A DNA stretch of 64,000 nucleotides from Parasponia andersonii (Eukaryota > Streptophyta > Magnoliopsida > Rosales > Cannabaceae). The notes beneath the pieces were generated by a model, which worked only from the letters and a program-made list of their open reading frames with translations, made no database searches and was not told where the DNA came from. This document shows, one piece after another, positions 44,258 to 56,690 of this stretch (positions within the stretch are counted from its first letter, which is position 1; every line of letters starts with the position of its first letter). The stretch lies in contig JXTB01000209.1 of assembly GCA_002914805.1 (NCBI GenBank), positions 466,109 to 530,108 of the forward strand. The letters run 5' to 3'. A program made the translations under genes and the position numbers.

Positions 44258-46096
44258 GATCAGTTTCGTTAGAGAATAGTATATGGTGTAAAAATAATTA
44301 AGGTCAATAAGTACGAAATAATAGTAGCTTCATGGGAGGAGTTATACATGGTGGTAATATTTATAGTAATGGGCTAATACTAAATATCTTTTGAAGGATC
44401 ATTTTCAGATGTATATTCTATGTTGGTGAATTTTGACTGTTGACTACTGGGTTTTATGTTTTGTTTTCTATATTATTGTTATTATTCTCCCTTACTTTTC
44501 ATCTCCTATAAATATTCAACATTTTTGAACGGGTCTTAGTTACCAAACTGGTTCCCAAGTTAATTTATTCCAATATTTTGATCACCTCACAATCTGGATC
44601 ACACATATATGGTACTACGTAATTGCATAACGAGTATAGTTAATAATGCGATTTAGTTGTATAGTTTACATAAAAATTGGTCTTTTGAAGGATATAGATA
44701 AAGAGTTTCGATTGTATTCTTTCACCTTAGTTTAATATTGTACTTTTTCTAATATTATATTGTCATTGGTTTTATGACATCTATAAAGTGTGACGAAATT
44801 TCTTGGCACCGCAACTATTTGTATCGTATGCTTAAATTGCTTCTGACATTGATCGATGCGTATACGTTACAATTAGAACTTTTAGCTGGAAACCGTATAA
44901 TTTAATTCATGGCCCAAGGTAATGACCATTCCATAAGGGGCCTCCCACTCATAGTTTATTCAAAATGTTTGACATTTATTTGGCATTAATCCTTTAGACG
45001 GAAAAATCAATTTTGTACTTCTTTTTGTTAGAAATTAAGTACAAAAGACAGCGTTCTCTGTCCTCATAATTCAACCCCCAACACATTGAAAAAATACAGT
45101 GACGAAATTTTAATCAACAATTGAATTAGAGGCCGGCTTTGTCAGTTTCAAGTATTTGGTTACGATTTGAGCGAATAATTTGACTTCCCTAAGTTTGGAC
45201 TTCATTGTGCTCCTATACATATAATGGAAATTTTTTTTGTTTCTTTCCCTACAAAACAATATTTGTATTAAAAATATGTTTTGTACTTGACTACTTGTTT
45301 GGTTAAAATGAAAAGTACAATACAATCACAAGATCACCTTTGGTTGTCTTTGTGAAGATTATAATAATAATTAGAACGGAAAAAACGAGAAAAAATGTGA
45401 TGTCGGAACAATACGATGGTTACATTTGTTTTGGACCGAAATAAATATTTGACATCCTTAAATGCTTCTTCAAAATCTTCAAGCCGCGTATTAGAACTGA
45501 TGTCAATAGCATTATACTAAAAGATAAAAGCAATCAAACTTAGGACTTCGTCAAAAATCTATAAAAATTACTGGCATATAATACAAGGTTTGGTTGGTCG
45601 AATAAACTGAAACACGTGTCGTTTTCACATTTTTCCTTAAGCTCCACCAGGCAGAAGAGACTAGGAATATAATAATTTTCATCGAAAACTAATCGAGTTT
45701 GTAATTATAACACTCGTGATCCAAAGAACAAGAAATTAATAAGATATGTGTTAGGTATATGTACGTATCGATCCAAAGAATGCCTTCAATGACTTTTCAT
45801 GTGCATAAAAGAAAAATAAAAATAAAAATAATGTGTGGTAACTAATGACTCTCAAATAGGTTTTTCGAAGTTGAGACTCGCGTATATGATTTCAATACGT
45901 AGGCAAATTCTCATAAAACGTATTTTTCAGAACATAGGATGTGTTATGGCCTGGGTGATCGACAATGGGTCATTTTTACATACTCATTTTTTGCTAAACA
46001 AATAATGGTACTCTTCCATGACGAAATGATTCAGTTGTACTCAAGTTTTTCCAATGGACGTTACGTCATTTACAAAATCAGAAATATATCTCATTA

Positions 46097-46098
<2 letters not shown>
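44258..46098. other. Upstream region of the peptide gene and spacer
   Basis: No second gene. The sequence directly upstream of 44257 contains ATAAATATT-type words (about 44340-44370) but no clear TATA box was fixed. Confidence 0.45.

Positions 46099-46153
<55 letters not shown>
46099..46153. repeat. (AT)n microsatellite, about 27 units
   Basis: Uninterrupted AT dinucleotides. Confidence 0.95.
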
Positions 46154-46156
<3 letters not shown>

Positions 46157-47394
46157 GGACTTTTCTCAAAAGAAATATTATTAATCGAAGCAAAAATTTC
46201 ATAAAGATTACAACTTCAAACTCTTAAAAAATAAAAACAAAAAATAAATCACAAACATAACTACAACAAATGTGTGGGTTATTTTACTTCTTCGAAAGAA
46301 AGAGATGACAAAGACACGCAGCAATCTATTACTATCAACACTTGCTTCTAGCTGAATTCTTGACAATGAAACCAACACCAATTCAAATTTATGCCCGTGG
46401 ATCCGTAGGAAAAAAAAAAAACAAAACAAAAATTGGCCACTAAACAGAAATCCACACAAAATTTGGTAATATAAACTTATCTAGATTTGGACAAATTAAA
46501 ACTGAAAAAGAAAAAAAAATGAGAAGAGAATGCTAGAGAAAGAGAAGAAAAAACCCATCCCTGGCCTACAAGTGAAACGGCACTGATTTTCTTATTAAGA
46601 GGAAATACAAGTAGAAAAAAAGGCTAGGTTTTTTTTCTTTTTGGGTGGGAAGTTAGTTCACTAGTGTTTTACCATTAATAAGATTATTCTTTAGTGCTGT
46701 AGTTGGTGCATGACACGATTTTTTTTTAATAGCCTCTTCGTTGAGTGTACAAGCACACGAAGCCATAAATTCTAAAATCCCCATTTTACAAGCTTTATTC
46801 ATATTTACACGGATACCCTAAAGGGTGAATTCATTGTTAATCCAACAATTCTGCTTAGATTTTGTTTATAAAATTAAAGAACTTCGAATGCGAAACAATA
46901 ACATTACTTCGATTTTATGAATCAAAAAAACACAAATGTCGAGCAAAATCTTTTACTGAAGGTGGAAAGAATCTTAGGAGCAGAACCTGTAGAGCTGTGA
47001 AACAATTACGAAGGTTGCCCCTTAGAAGATGGGAAGGCAGGACGGGCAAGGCCAGAGTGACAGTGTTGAGACCATTTGCCCATCGGAGCAACTAAATGAG
47101 AGAGAACAGAAGCTTAGACAGCAATCACAATGTGGCTAAAAAGTATGGTCGTTAAAATTTTAATCATGCCCGTTTCAACCATTAGCCGAAAACCCCAGGA
47201 CAAACAAAGCCTCATTTTCTAGCGACTCAAGAAAATGGCTGGAAACAAAGAAACACTCTTTACAAAATGTTTTCTTATGAAAAGCTTACCAACCTCACTC
47301 CAAATCTAAAAGAGACCCAACAATTTCCTCTAATACATTATTACAACGGATAGTGAGCCGCTAATTTGCGGCCAAACTCCGTCATTTCTTTCCT
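46154..47394 (-). other. 3' flank and probable 3' untranslated region of the TRAF1-like gene
   Basis: No separate gene. The open stretch at 46862-47095 (plus) is antisense to the likely 3' end and has no recognisable product. The polyadenylation site cannot be fixed from sequence. Confidence 0.4.
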
Positions 47395-50300
47395 TTAATG
47401 CCCAGTTGAAGGCCGGAACACTGTGTAACCATTGGCCAAATTTGAATACTCCGGGTTATAATAAGGGTAACCATCTGCACTCCTCATTACAACTAATGAC
47501 ATATCAGAACCAGGCATCTGCCACTGGTTTGGAATCAAGCCATCAATCTGCCCGTTTACATAAGGTAAAGGACTAGCCGGTGGAATGAATTCCCTGACCG
47601 AGTCATAGAGCCCTCCTGACGAGCTGTAGTTCCGAGGGAATCCTTCGTCATGATAACTCCGTGTTCTCTCAAACCTACAAGAGCTAGATGACGATCCCAC
47701 ATTGCCAGCTGTGCTCAAATCACCGGGAAATGAAAACTGCCTATTTAACATGTTTGGCCCGTTGCTCAGGGGCTCAAAAACAGGGCCTACCCTAGTTGCC
47801 TTTCCAATGCCGTGTTCATCGTCAAGCAAGTCGTTGATAATATCAAGGTGCGGGAATTCATCTGTTGCAGACAAACCTTGCGTCTGGCGTCCGCCAGGTA
47901 CAGGGTTATACAAGTTAAGGTTTTCAACGTCATTAAGCAACAAAGAAGGATCATATTTTAAGCTTCTGTCGGCTTCCCTTTCAGAACCCTCTGTCCACTG
48001 TGGTCCATTATTATGTAATCCATCCCTTGCTACCATGGAAAAAGGAAAACCTGACTTGATTGTGCTAGGGTCCATCCTTTCGGAGCTCTGTGGTAAGAAC
48101 ATTGGAGCAGATACCAAAGCAGGTGGTGGTTGTGAGTATGCATGAGATTGGTTCCCTCCTGAGCTTGGAGAATTAGTGTTACTAAAACCAGCTGAACTAG
48201 AAGAAACATGGTTACCCATTATGGCATTTCTATACGATTGAGGATAATAACTATGGGTTGCTGGAGAGGGGTCAGGACCCAACCGGCCCGCTGCACTCAC
48301 TGAACGGGCTAGAAGGGGGGATGTTTGTACCATGGAAACAACAGGAGCAGTTGGCCTCTGACCAGGAATTAAAGGAGCACTCGAAGGTCTCGACATCACA
48401 GGCAACTGTTGCGCCACTGCTTTTTCAGTTACTTTTTGAGCTCCGGCCTTCTGAGTCTCAGGTTTGGGTATAACAGCTATTTGGGATGGAGTGATCAAAG
48501 GTGGCCCTCTGTCCATCTGTTGAGGGCCATTTAATGGTACTTTCCTAACTTGAACAGAATCCACACTTGTACTACTCTGCAACTCGGACTTTGGTTGAAC
48601 AGTTGAGGGCAGACATTTAGGAGGGCTTCCAGGAGAGGATGTTCTCGCTGGTGTCTTCTCTTTAGAAGATCCTTCTATCTCAACCTGATCTTTGACACTC
48701 AACTTTTTCTGCGGTGAAACGACGTCTTCCTATTACAGAAGTACAACCCTCATGTCAATACAGAAGAAGAAATTAATAAACAATGAAAAGAAAAGAAACC
48801 TTGAGCTCGTGGGAATAAAAAGGTTTGCATGGAGGAAGAAGAACCAAGAATCACACATTATAGCAAAAATCAGGCTTGAACAAACAACGAAAATGATAAG
48901 CTACCAAATTTTGTAGTAGAACCACGTCATTATTACCATGTATGGCGTGAAAACTATGGGAGGATATCAAATTAACTTTCAACATAGAATGACTAAAAAA
49001 ATTGCTGCATGCTAGTCACGCCAGTGGAGTTCACCAAATGAACATAAAATAAAAATAATATATATAATAAAAAACAAAAAAATTAAAAAATTAAAAAAAA
49101 AAAGGAGGAAGAAGAAGGAGAGATGTTCAGGGAACAAATATGCAAGTAATGCGTGATATTTTTGCAAACTAGGAGATGCTGAAGAATTCACAGACAAGAA
49201 AAATCCAAGAGGAAGTGAGGGGGCATAAACAAAATGAAATTAAAGATCCCCACCTTCTTTCCTGCATGCTGCTCAATCCATTTTACACGATCTTGTGAAA
49301 AAAGAGAAGCCTCAGACTCAGAGTCACCATTCTTGCCACTACCAGAAACATCATTCGTGTCCCCTGAATCCATTGCGGGCCCAGAAACCTGACCATCCAT
49401 CTCGTTCACCCAACTATTCCCATCAGATGTTACCTTCCCATGGTTTTTTCCCCTGCAAGTTGGAAGTGCCAAATCAGTAACATTCCAAATATTATCATCA
49501 GTGGCCCAAAAAATAATACAGGCCAAATATTTTACCTGCCAGTTGATTTTTGGTTCTTAAAATTAGGAAAAGAGCTCCCCTTATACGGGCCATTCATTAC
49601 AACTGACGGGAGTGAATCTGTAGAACATGTTGAGGAACTATCATCCATTAAAGATTGACTCTTTTTATCAGACAGTCCATTTTGTACAGATAACACGCAA
49701 CTGCTACTAGCTTCAATGGAGGGTTGAACTTCTGATGTGTCTGTATCCCAATTCATTGGACTAGCATCTCTATCTTCTGAATCGGGCTGGACTTCAACAC
49801 CACCGTCTACTGAATCAGAAACATCAGATACATCTTCCAATGTATCCAGCTTTTCAAGCACAGGTTTTACTTCCTCCCTCAGGGAGTCTTTTCTTTCATC
49901 ACTAGGGTTTTCTTGTTGGTATTTGTCCTGTACGGCATCACCAAGCCTTTCCTCCCTCCCTTTATCCTTCCCTTTCCGGTTGTTGCGTTTCTGTTTACCC
50001 TGTACAAAAAGCAGCACGAGAAAGAGTAACCACCCAGAAATTCATAAATGAAAAGCCTAACAATGCTCTGTATACAAATTAGCACTATCACAACAGATTT
50101 GCACCAATAGCCAGATATAGACGATCAAAATTCTCTAATCTACCTTGACACTCCAATTTTAATCAAAGGTTAAAACTCAAAGTTGCTCTTTGCTTTTTTG
50201 CTTATATATCAAAGGGACAAGAACGGGGAGAGAGGAGGAAGTTAAAACCTGTTTTTTCTTTGATTTTTTCTCCTTCTCAGTACGTCTTGCCTTCTGCTCA

Positions 50301-51318
50301 GTTTCAGCCAACCACGCAGCCTCTTCTTCACGGATGAGCTCCTCTTGCCTCTTGAGTGCAACAGCTTCCTGGTAGGCAACTTCAATTTTGTTGCTGCATG
50401 AATAAGGAGAGTAATTATAGCATCTAAAACCACAAAAAGTAGTAACAAGCAACCACTATTTCCAAAAACCAGCGAGCAAAAACTTAATATTGCAAGCAAC
50501 CATTTTCATTTCAGACATTAAACTTTCTTCCTTAAATGTCAACTCTGATTTCCTAGGTAATGGCAAAACCACCATAAGAATCATCATCACAGCATAGGAT
50601 GAGATAAGGAGAAGGGAAAAAAAATTCTGAAATGTGTATAAGTGGCTTCGTGAAGGACAATAATAAGCGATGCTAATTATAACATCACTTACAGGTCATG
50701 AAGTAACAAAAGAAGTGAAAGGCTTTCAAGTTGTAGAAGCAAAAGATAAGTTTTCAAACATAATACCTAAAAATATGAGCGAGGACAAATATCTCCACAG
50801 TCCTCCGACCAAGTTCTGTAAGACGCCTTTCATCTCGCTCAATAGAATCTTTGTTGAAGTCCTCCCCAGAGTTCCCATCCTGATATATCGAAATGATTGT
50901 TCAACCCTCACTATCAAATCATCTAATAAAAACAGTATATACCCTGACTCGCACCCACCCCTATTGCAAGGCATACAGAAACATTTGATAACAGGAAATC
51001 CACATGGATCATATACTTGACAAGTAGAGTTGCCTGTTACTGACGAAAGTTGCTTCAATTACAAACCTTTCAACACATACAAAGGCCCATTGTTGTAAAC
51101 TACCTATTAATAACTTCCATACGTAGAAAATTTTGCTTCTTTTCAGAAAAGAGAATACAAAAAATGACTAAATCAAGAAAGCTTGGACATAGCATTGCAC
51201 AAAATTTTGCTTCTTTCAGAAAAGGACAAAAGGACTAAATCAAGAATGCTTGAACCTAGCATTGCACAAATTAGTCTCCAACTATAATTCTAGACGCTGG
51301 CTTTTATATCACCTATTT

Positions 51319-51351
<33 letters not shown>

Positions 51352-54300
51352 CCAACACGTCACCAACTGAGATCATTTTTATGACTGATATTTCAACAAA
51401 ATACATGCTGCCAAGCAATGGTATGTGCATTTAATGCATAGGTCCCACCCTTCAACATGGGAGTGTGTACTGGCTAAAAATCAGTTATAATTAGCACAAC
51501 TGTTGATTGTACTGTAAGAATGTATTTACTTAGTAATAGGTTAATCTAGGCTAATCTGTACAAACATTGAAACTAAAAGAAAAGAGTGAAGACAAAATAT
51601 CTTCAGCGTATCCTTACGAAAAATTTCCTCGTGCATACATTAGAAACGAAATGACCCAGCTCTTTGAATAAACATCAAGAACAGGATCCATCCCACAAGT
51701 CAAACATATTCCATCTTCATAACCCATGCCAACCAGCTATCATTCAAATGAAGAAAAAATCATTTTTTCGATATTGAATCCTCCTACAGAACTATACAAT
51801 CTTTGGGAAGAACGAAACTCTAAAATATTGCTAGGTAAGTCTCCATAATGAAGATAAAATAGCTGATGCACATACATACTACAAGCCAAGAATTTACCAT
51901 GCAATATAAAGATACCATCAAGAACCCACCTTGGTACGATTCTGAGGGCCCTTTTCATCTTTAGGAGGTAATGGTTCCATGGCAGCCCTCTCAAGTAATG
52001 ATAAAACATCATCCACTAAAACAAACATTTCTTTCTCAACGCGGATAATAGGTGCTGGCATTTCTTCAGCTTCCAACATTTTCACCCTACTTTTTTTACC
52101 CTTAGTCTGCCCTTCAAGAGCCTTAAGTCCACTATACAATGAGTCCATTACCAATGTCGATGTGACTTCTTTCTCAATGAAAAAATGCTTAACAACAACT
52201 TTTAGGATTGATTCTGTCTTCTCCCTGGACATACGACGTCTAGCATTTTGGTCAATTCCCGACCAGAAAGCAGAAAAGCTGCAAAATCATTGCAAACAAC
52301 TGTAAAGTTAAACAGAAGATCTACCAAGTAATAAATGCCAACCAAGTATTAAAAACAAGCATACCTATATATTTCCAAGAACAAACATAGAAATCTCAAA
52401 ATGTAAACACAAGCAACAGACAAGATAAAATAAAAATACCATATTCATGGAAAAAGAAAACAAATAGCCATTGAAAAGGACGCCCCTGAAACACCTTATC
52501 TTCCAGATTTGATACATGGTGGGTAGTTAAAACCAAAAATCAGTGCTCTAAATTAAGGAAACATATAAAAGTTCAACAGGTACAAATAGATACCTTGACC
52601 ACCTTGCTTTATCTTCAATTAACTTTCCAAGTTTGCTTCTTCTCTCCTCCACAAAACGGCGGCAAATTTGCTCTACATTCGTGAGATATACTCTAACAAG
52701 TTCTCTCCTATATTGGCAATCCAGGCAACGGAATGGCCGGTTGGCTTTCTCCCTACAAAACCAGAATCAAAGAATAGGAATAATAAGCCTGTAGAAAATT
52801 ACCAATGTGAAATAACAGAAATCTGCTTGAACACGATTTGATGCCAAAACCAAAGTGGAAGTTGCAGAATGTGATATTACTCTATAGAAAAAAAACTTTA
52901 ATTAAAATGTTCATTCAGAACACAGGCCCCCCCAAAATGTAATTATTTTAAACTTGCAATACACTAAAAATAAGGATTCATGAACATAACAGTAGAACAC
53001 CTGATGACTTGAACTTGAGCTTTAATTATAAGAGTGTCAGCATCAATAAACCCATCCAACACTTTTGACAGCTCCATAAATTTTTTCCATCCCCAGTCAT
53101 GTTCTTTCTTCCAAAATCGATGTAATGTATCTGCATAATTTCCATCTGGTTAATCTTTGTAATGCAATATGTCAAAAACACCAGAAACACTATAATCGAT
53201 CAACCAACCAGAATATTTTGATTTTTTGGGATCTTTGTTCACCACAGCTATAGTAAATTGTGCAAAATGACTCCAGCCTGTTTTAAACAAAAATTTAAAT
53301 AGTTCACATAACTGCATCAGCCAAAAAACCCATCAGGTCATTTAAGGAATCAAAGTTTTTTTTTTTTAAATCAAACCTGGAAGAAGTTTGTCATGATTAG
53401 CAACACACAGAAACAAAGAGAGATGATTGCAAACATCACAACCTTGGGGATAGATTAAGATGTACCTGCAATCCAAAGCAAACACTTAGGTCACACTAAC
53501 ACACATGGCAATTTTTTAATAATAATTTGGCTATGTTTATGCATGAAATGTATTTGGCTCTTAGTTCATATAGGAAACAACAAAAGTAAGCATGCAGCAA
53601 AAACATAGACACCAATTTTTTATTGCCAATAAGCAGACAAGATTTTTCTGCTCTAAACCACACTACAATCTTTATCACGATGCATGGCAATGGACTGTAA
53701 TGTGATAAAACCATCTTGACTTCTAAACATCAGCATATAGCCTCGTATGAAAATAAAATTTGAAGGGGGGGGAGAATAAAAAGATCCACCTTAACAACGC
53801 ATTAACTACAGGTGAAATAATTCATACAACAGCCACTTTCCAAGAAACACTGTTTCACAACTTTTAAATATGAGACAGCTATTCTCCACGTAATATAGAT
53901 CGAAAAATCACACTTTTTAAGACAAAAAGAAATAAAAGAAACAAAGAAACCCATAAAAGAAAACTAATGCATGGCAAAATTACTCTTAAACAGTTAGATT
54001 CATAGTCCCATACCATTTGTAGCCGCCAACTTCAAATGCATTACTACGAAGTTCCCTTTTGTTAATCTGAGAAAATTTCTCTATCTTCCACGTATATTTT
54101 CCGTACAACTCAGACGGCTTAGGCCCTATAAAAAAATAAACTAGTGTGTAAACAATTGGCCACCTAATACTGCAATAACATAGAGAAGTAGAAGAAGAAA
54201 TCACCAATATTTACATAACACATAACGAAAATTAGGGGAAATATTAAAAAGCAAAGACTAGAAACCATAATGACAAATGAACTCTAGTCGGTCCATATGA

Positions 54301-55798
54301 AATTATGATGAAACGTAGCACCATATAGTTTAAGACGTTTTAGATAAAACATAATATCAACTGTTGCATCATCAAAGTATATTGAAGTTTTGGATGCCTG
54401 TAAGTGGTTTGACAAGCACTTAATGCAGAAAGGAAGTACTGGTGATCGTATAGAAAAGGACAAGTACCTAATTTATTTTCAGAAAACAGTACTTACTGAC
54501 CTTAGAGGAGAAAAAATGCTAAACTAAAATAGATCTATATCTTCAAGGCCATCTAAAATTCTATGCCTTCAAGGCCATCTAAAATTCTGGTTTGAACACA
54601 CATGACGTGATTCTGCGACTAAACTCAGTAGTGTAACAGTTCAACATTCACTAAAGGGTATATTTGGTAGGAGGGAGAAGTGGAAGAAAGGAGAAGGTGG
54701 GATGATTAGTTGACGGAATGCAAGTAGTCTACTTGTTTCGTAGGAATGATTTAGGATGGAAGGGATTGGACCATGAAATTTAAAATCATTTGTATGGACA
54801 TATTTATAATCCCTCCATAATTGGATGAATTCTCTCCTTCCTCTCATACCAAGCACAACAAGAGAAGAGTCATGCCTCTCCACTTTCCTTGTGTGCCTCT
54901 ATTTCATTCCTATCTTCTCCCCTTGCTACCAAAGGTAGCCTAAAGGACTGGGATGAGATTGCACAAACTTGTAGTCTTGGACATTTAAATTTTCAATTGC
55001 CTTTTTTCTCTTCTTCCTTTAGCGGCCTAGCAATAGATATGACTTTATAAGAAATTCAATATCCTGTACGTTATAAACAAAGATATGATAAAGAACAGTC
55101 TTTCTAACATGACGACACAATCTTAAATTAGTAATAGCATTAGCAAGATCGTCTTTAACTAGCAAAGCGCCAACCACCAACAGCCAGTGTTGCTACAGTA
55201 TCCCAAACTAACTTCAGAATTTCTTTGATCAAAGCAACAAAGAAGTTTAAGCTCAAAGGTTTGCACTTAAAATGACTTTCTCACAGCAAGCCGCTGACAG
55301 AAATATCTTCATAGCACATCTAACATCGAATGGCATATCATATTTTATTTTCTCAACACCATGAACACACAGTAGATGCAAAACCAAAGATACATACATC
55401 GCAAATAATCAAAGACCAATATAAACCTTTTATGTTAACCTATAGTTAAATATCTGTAATTACTCCCACTTCATTCCATGACACCATCCTATAGTTGCAG
55501 GTCTCAGATACTATGATTGCCCCCAAGAAAGGTACTTGGTGGAATAAAGGAGCACACGCCTACTAAGTCCAACAGAAAGAACCTCAGTAATGCAATCGAA
55601 TTTACAGGAGACAAAAACCATACCACCATCATCTTCATCATCGGTATCCCAGTACGGAGGTGAAGTTGATGGAGTCCCATTCTCCACCTGCTCAGAAGAC
55701 CGCCATTCCGCCAATTCTCCGGATTGGCAACGCTGCCCACTTGAATTCCCCTCCACAGGCCTTCCCCCTCCAGATTCCTCACCAGCAGTCCCGGCCAT
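47395..55798 (-). CDS. TRAF1: MATH/TRAF-domain protein, TRAF1A/TRAF1B (MUSE13/MUSE14) type
   Basis: Adaptor with an N-terminal MATH domain. In Arabidopsis the homologues TRAF1A and TRAF1B help ubiquitin ligases control NLR immune-receptor levels and autophagy proteins. Twelve coding exons: 55798-55624, 54125-54014, 53465-53377, 53277-53209, 53130-53001, 52752-52594, 52278-51930, 50879-50767, 50393-50249, 49999-49536, 49452-49254, 48729-47395. All junctions are GT..AG and in phase, giving 1112 residues. The start at 55798 begins MAGTAGEESGGG and leads into EWRSSEQVENGTPSTSPPYW. MATH spans about 60-192 (GKYTWKIEKF, FEVGGYKWY, IYPQGCDVCNHLSLFL, WGWKKF). Exon 9 (about 399-447) is a Glu/Lys-rich coiled coil followed by basic runs (KKSKKKQ) that could act as a nuclear signal. 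The last 445 residues are Ser/Pro-rich and probably disordered, ending NGYTVFRPSTGH. The gene looks intact. Confidence 0.95.
54651..54945. mobile_element. MITE in intron 1 of the TRAF1-like gene
   Basis: Inverted ends: CTAAAGGGTATATTTGGTAG on the left. The right end, reversed, starts CTTTAGGCTACCTTTGGTAG, and both then continue into purine-rich GGGAGAAG. About 295 bp, non-coding. The flanks do not form an obvious 8-bp duplication, so assignment to a hAT-like family is tentative. Confidence 0.6.
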
Positions 55799-56690
55799 TT
55801 CCCACTCCAAAACTTCTTTCCCAGCACTCCTTCCACTCAGTTTGCCGACAAGAAGAACTTCAACTATTTATTAAAATAAAAAAATAAAAAATAAAAAAAG
55901 AAGACCAAGTTCTTAAGCCTCACTTTGCATGACAAATATATAACAATTAAAAAGCTTGCAATCAAAGATAAAATAATTAGAATATCCTTCTCTTTTCAAC
56001 TGATCATACTACAATTAATATGCTAAATTCTAATAAACCAAAACTCACACGACCTAGAAACCAATAGAGCAACCACTTAATTCCCCTATTATCTATACCA
56101 AACAAACCCAACATTTACAATTCTACCAAAAAAAAAAAGAAAAGAAAAGAAAAAAGAAACAACCCATCTCCGAAATATCGAAAAACAAATAAACCCTGTA
56201 TCAAAAATTGAAAATAACGAAAAAAAATAAGCTGAATAAAAATAAAAACCCAGATTGAATAACCAATATAAATTAAACAAAACCCTAAACAGAAAGAACA
56301 ATCAGGATGAACCCATATCAAGAAACAGAGTTTTAGCCAAAACTCATAATAATTGAGCCAATAAAACTAAGATCGGAAGCAAAGAAACCCCAAAATCGCC
56401 ATTAAAATGAAACCCTATGAAATACAGAACGCAATCAAAAAGGCAAATAGATATATATATATATATATATATGTATATATTAGAGAGAGAGAGAGAGAGA
56501 GAGAGAGAGCATCACATAGATCGAATGGCGATACGAACCTGGAAAGAAGAGCAAATAGAGTCTGAATGGCCAACGGAAGCCCTGAGATTCTAGAGAGAGA
56601 GAGAGAGAGAGAGAAGAAAAAAAAGATAGGGCGAAGGAGAGAGCAGGACAGAGAGAAGGTAGAGAGAGAAAATGAGATCAAAGGCGGAAC
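55799..56690 (-). promoter_or_regulatory. 5' leader of the TRAF1-like gene, with a leader intron
   Basis: Upstream of the start codon an acceptor (AATAAATAG, exon from 55863) and a donor (CCAG then GTTCGTATC, intron from 56538) fit an intron of about 675 bp in the 5' leader (56538-55864). Exon material upstream is CT-rich on the coding strand, with (AG)n runs at about 56482-56509 and 56593-56614 on the plus strand. CT microsatellites are common in plant leaders. The transcription start is not fixed. Confidence 0.6.
56449..56615. repeat. TA and GA microsatellites in the TRAF1 leader
   Basis: (TA)n at about 56449-56480, (GA)n at 56482-56509 and (GA)n at 56592-56614. Confidence 0.85.

Noticed and set aside
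46862-47095. Possible small plus-strand gene of 77 codons
   Set aside because: No recognisable product. It overlaps the likely 3' untranslated region of the TRAF1-like gene.
47702-48145. Plus-strand open frame of 147 codons
   Set aside because: Antisense to the large last exon of the TRAF1-like gene, whose sense frame is 445 codons and conserved.
55504-55887. Other open frames over TRAF1 exon 1
   Set aside because: Shadow frames. Only the frame starting at 55798 continues in phase into the MATH exons.
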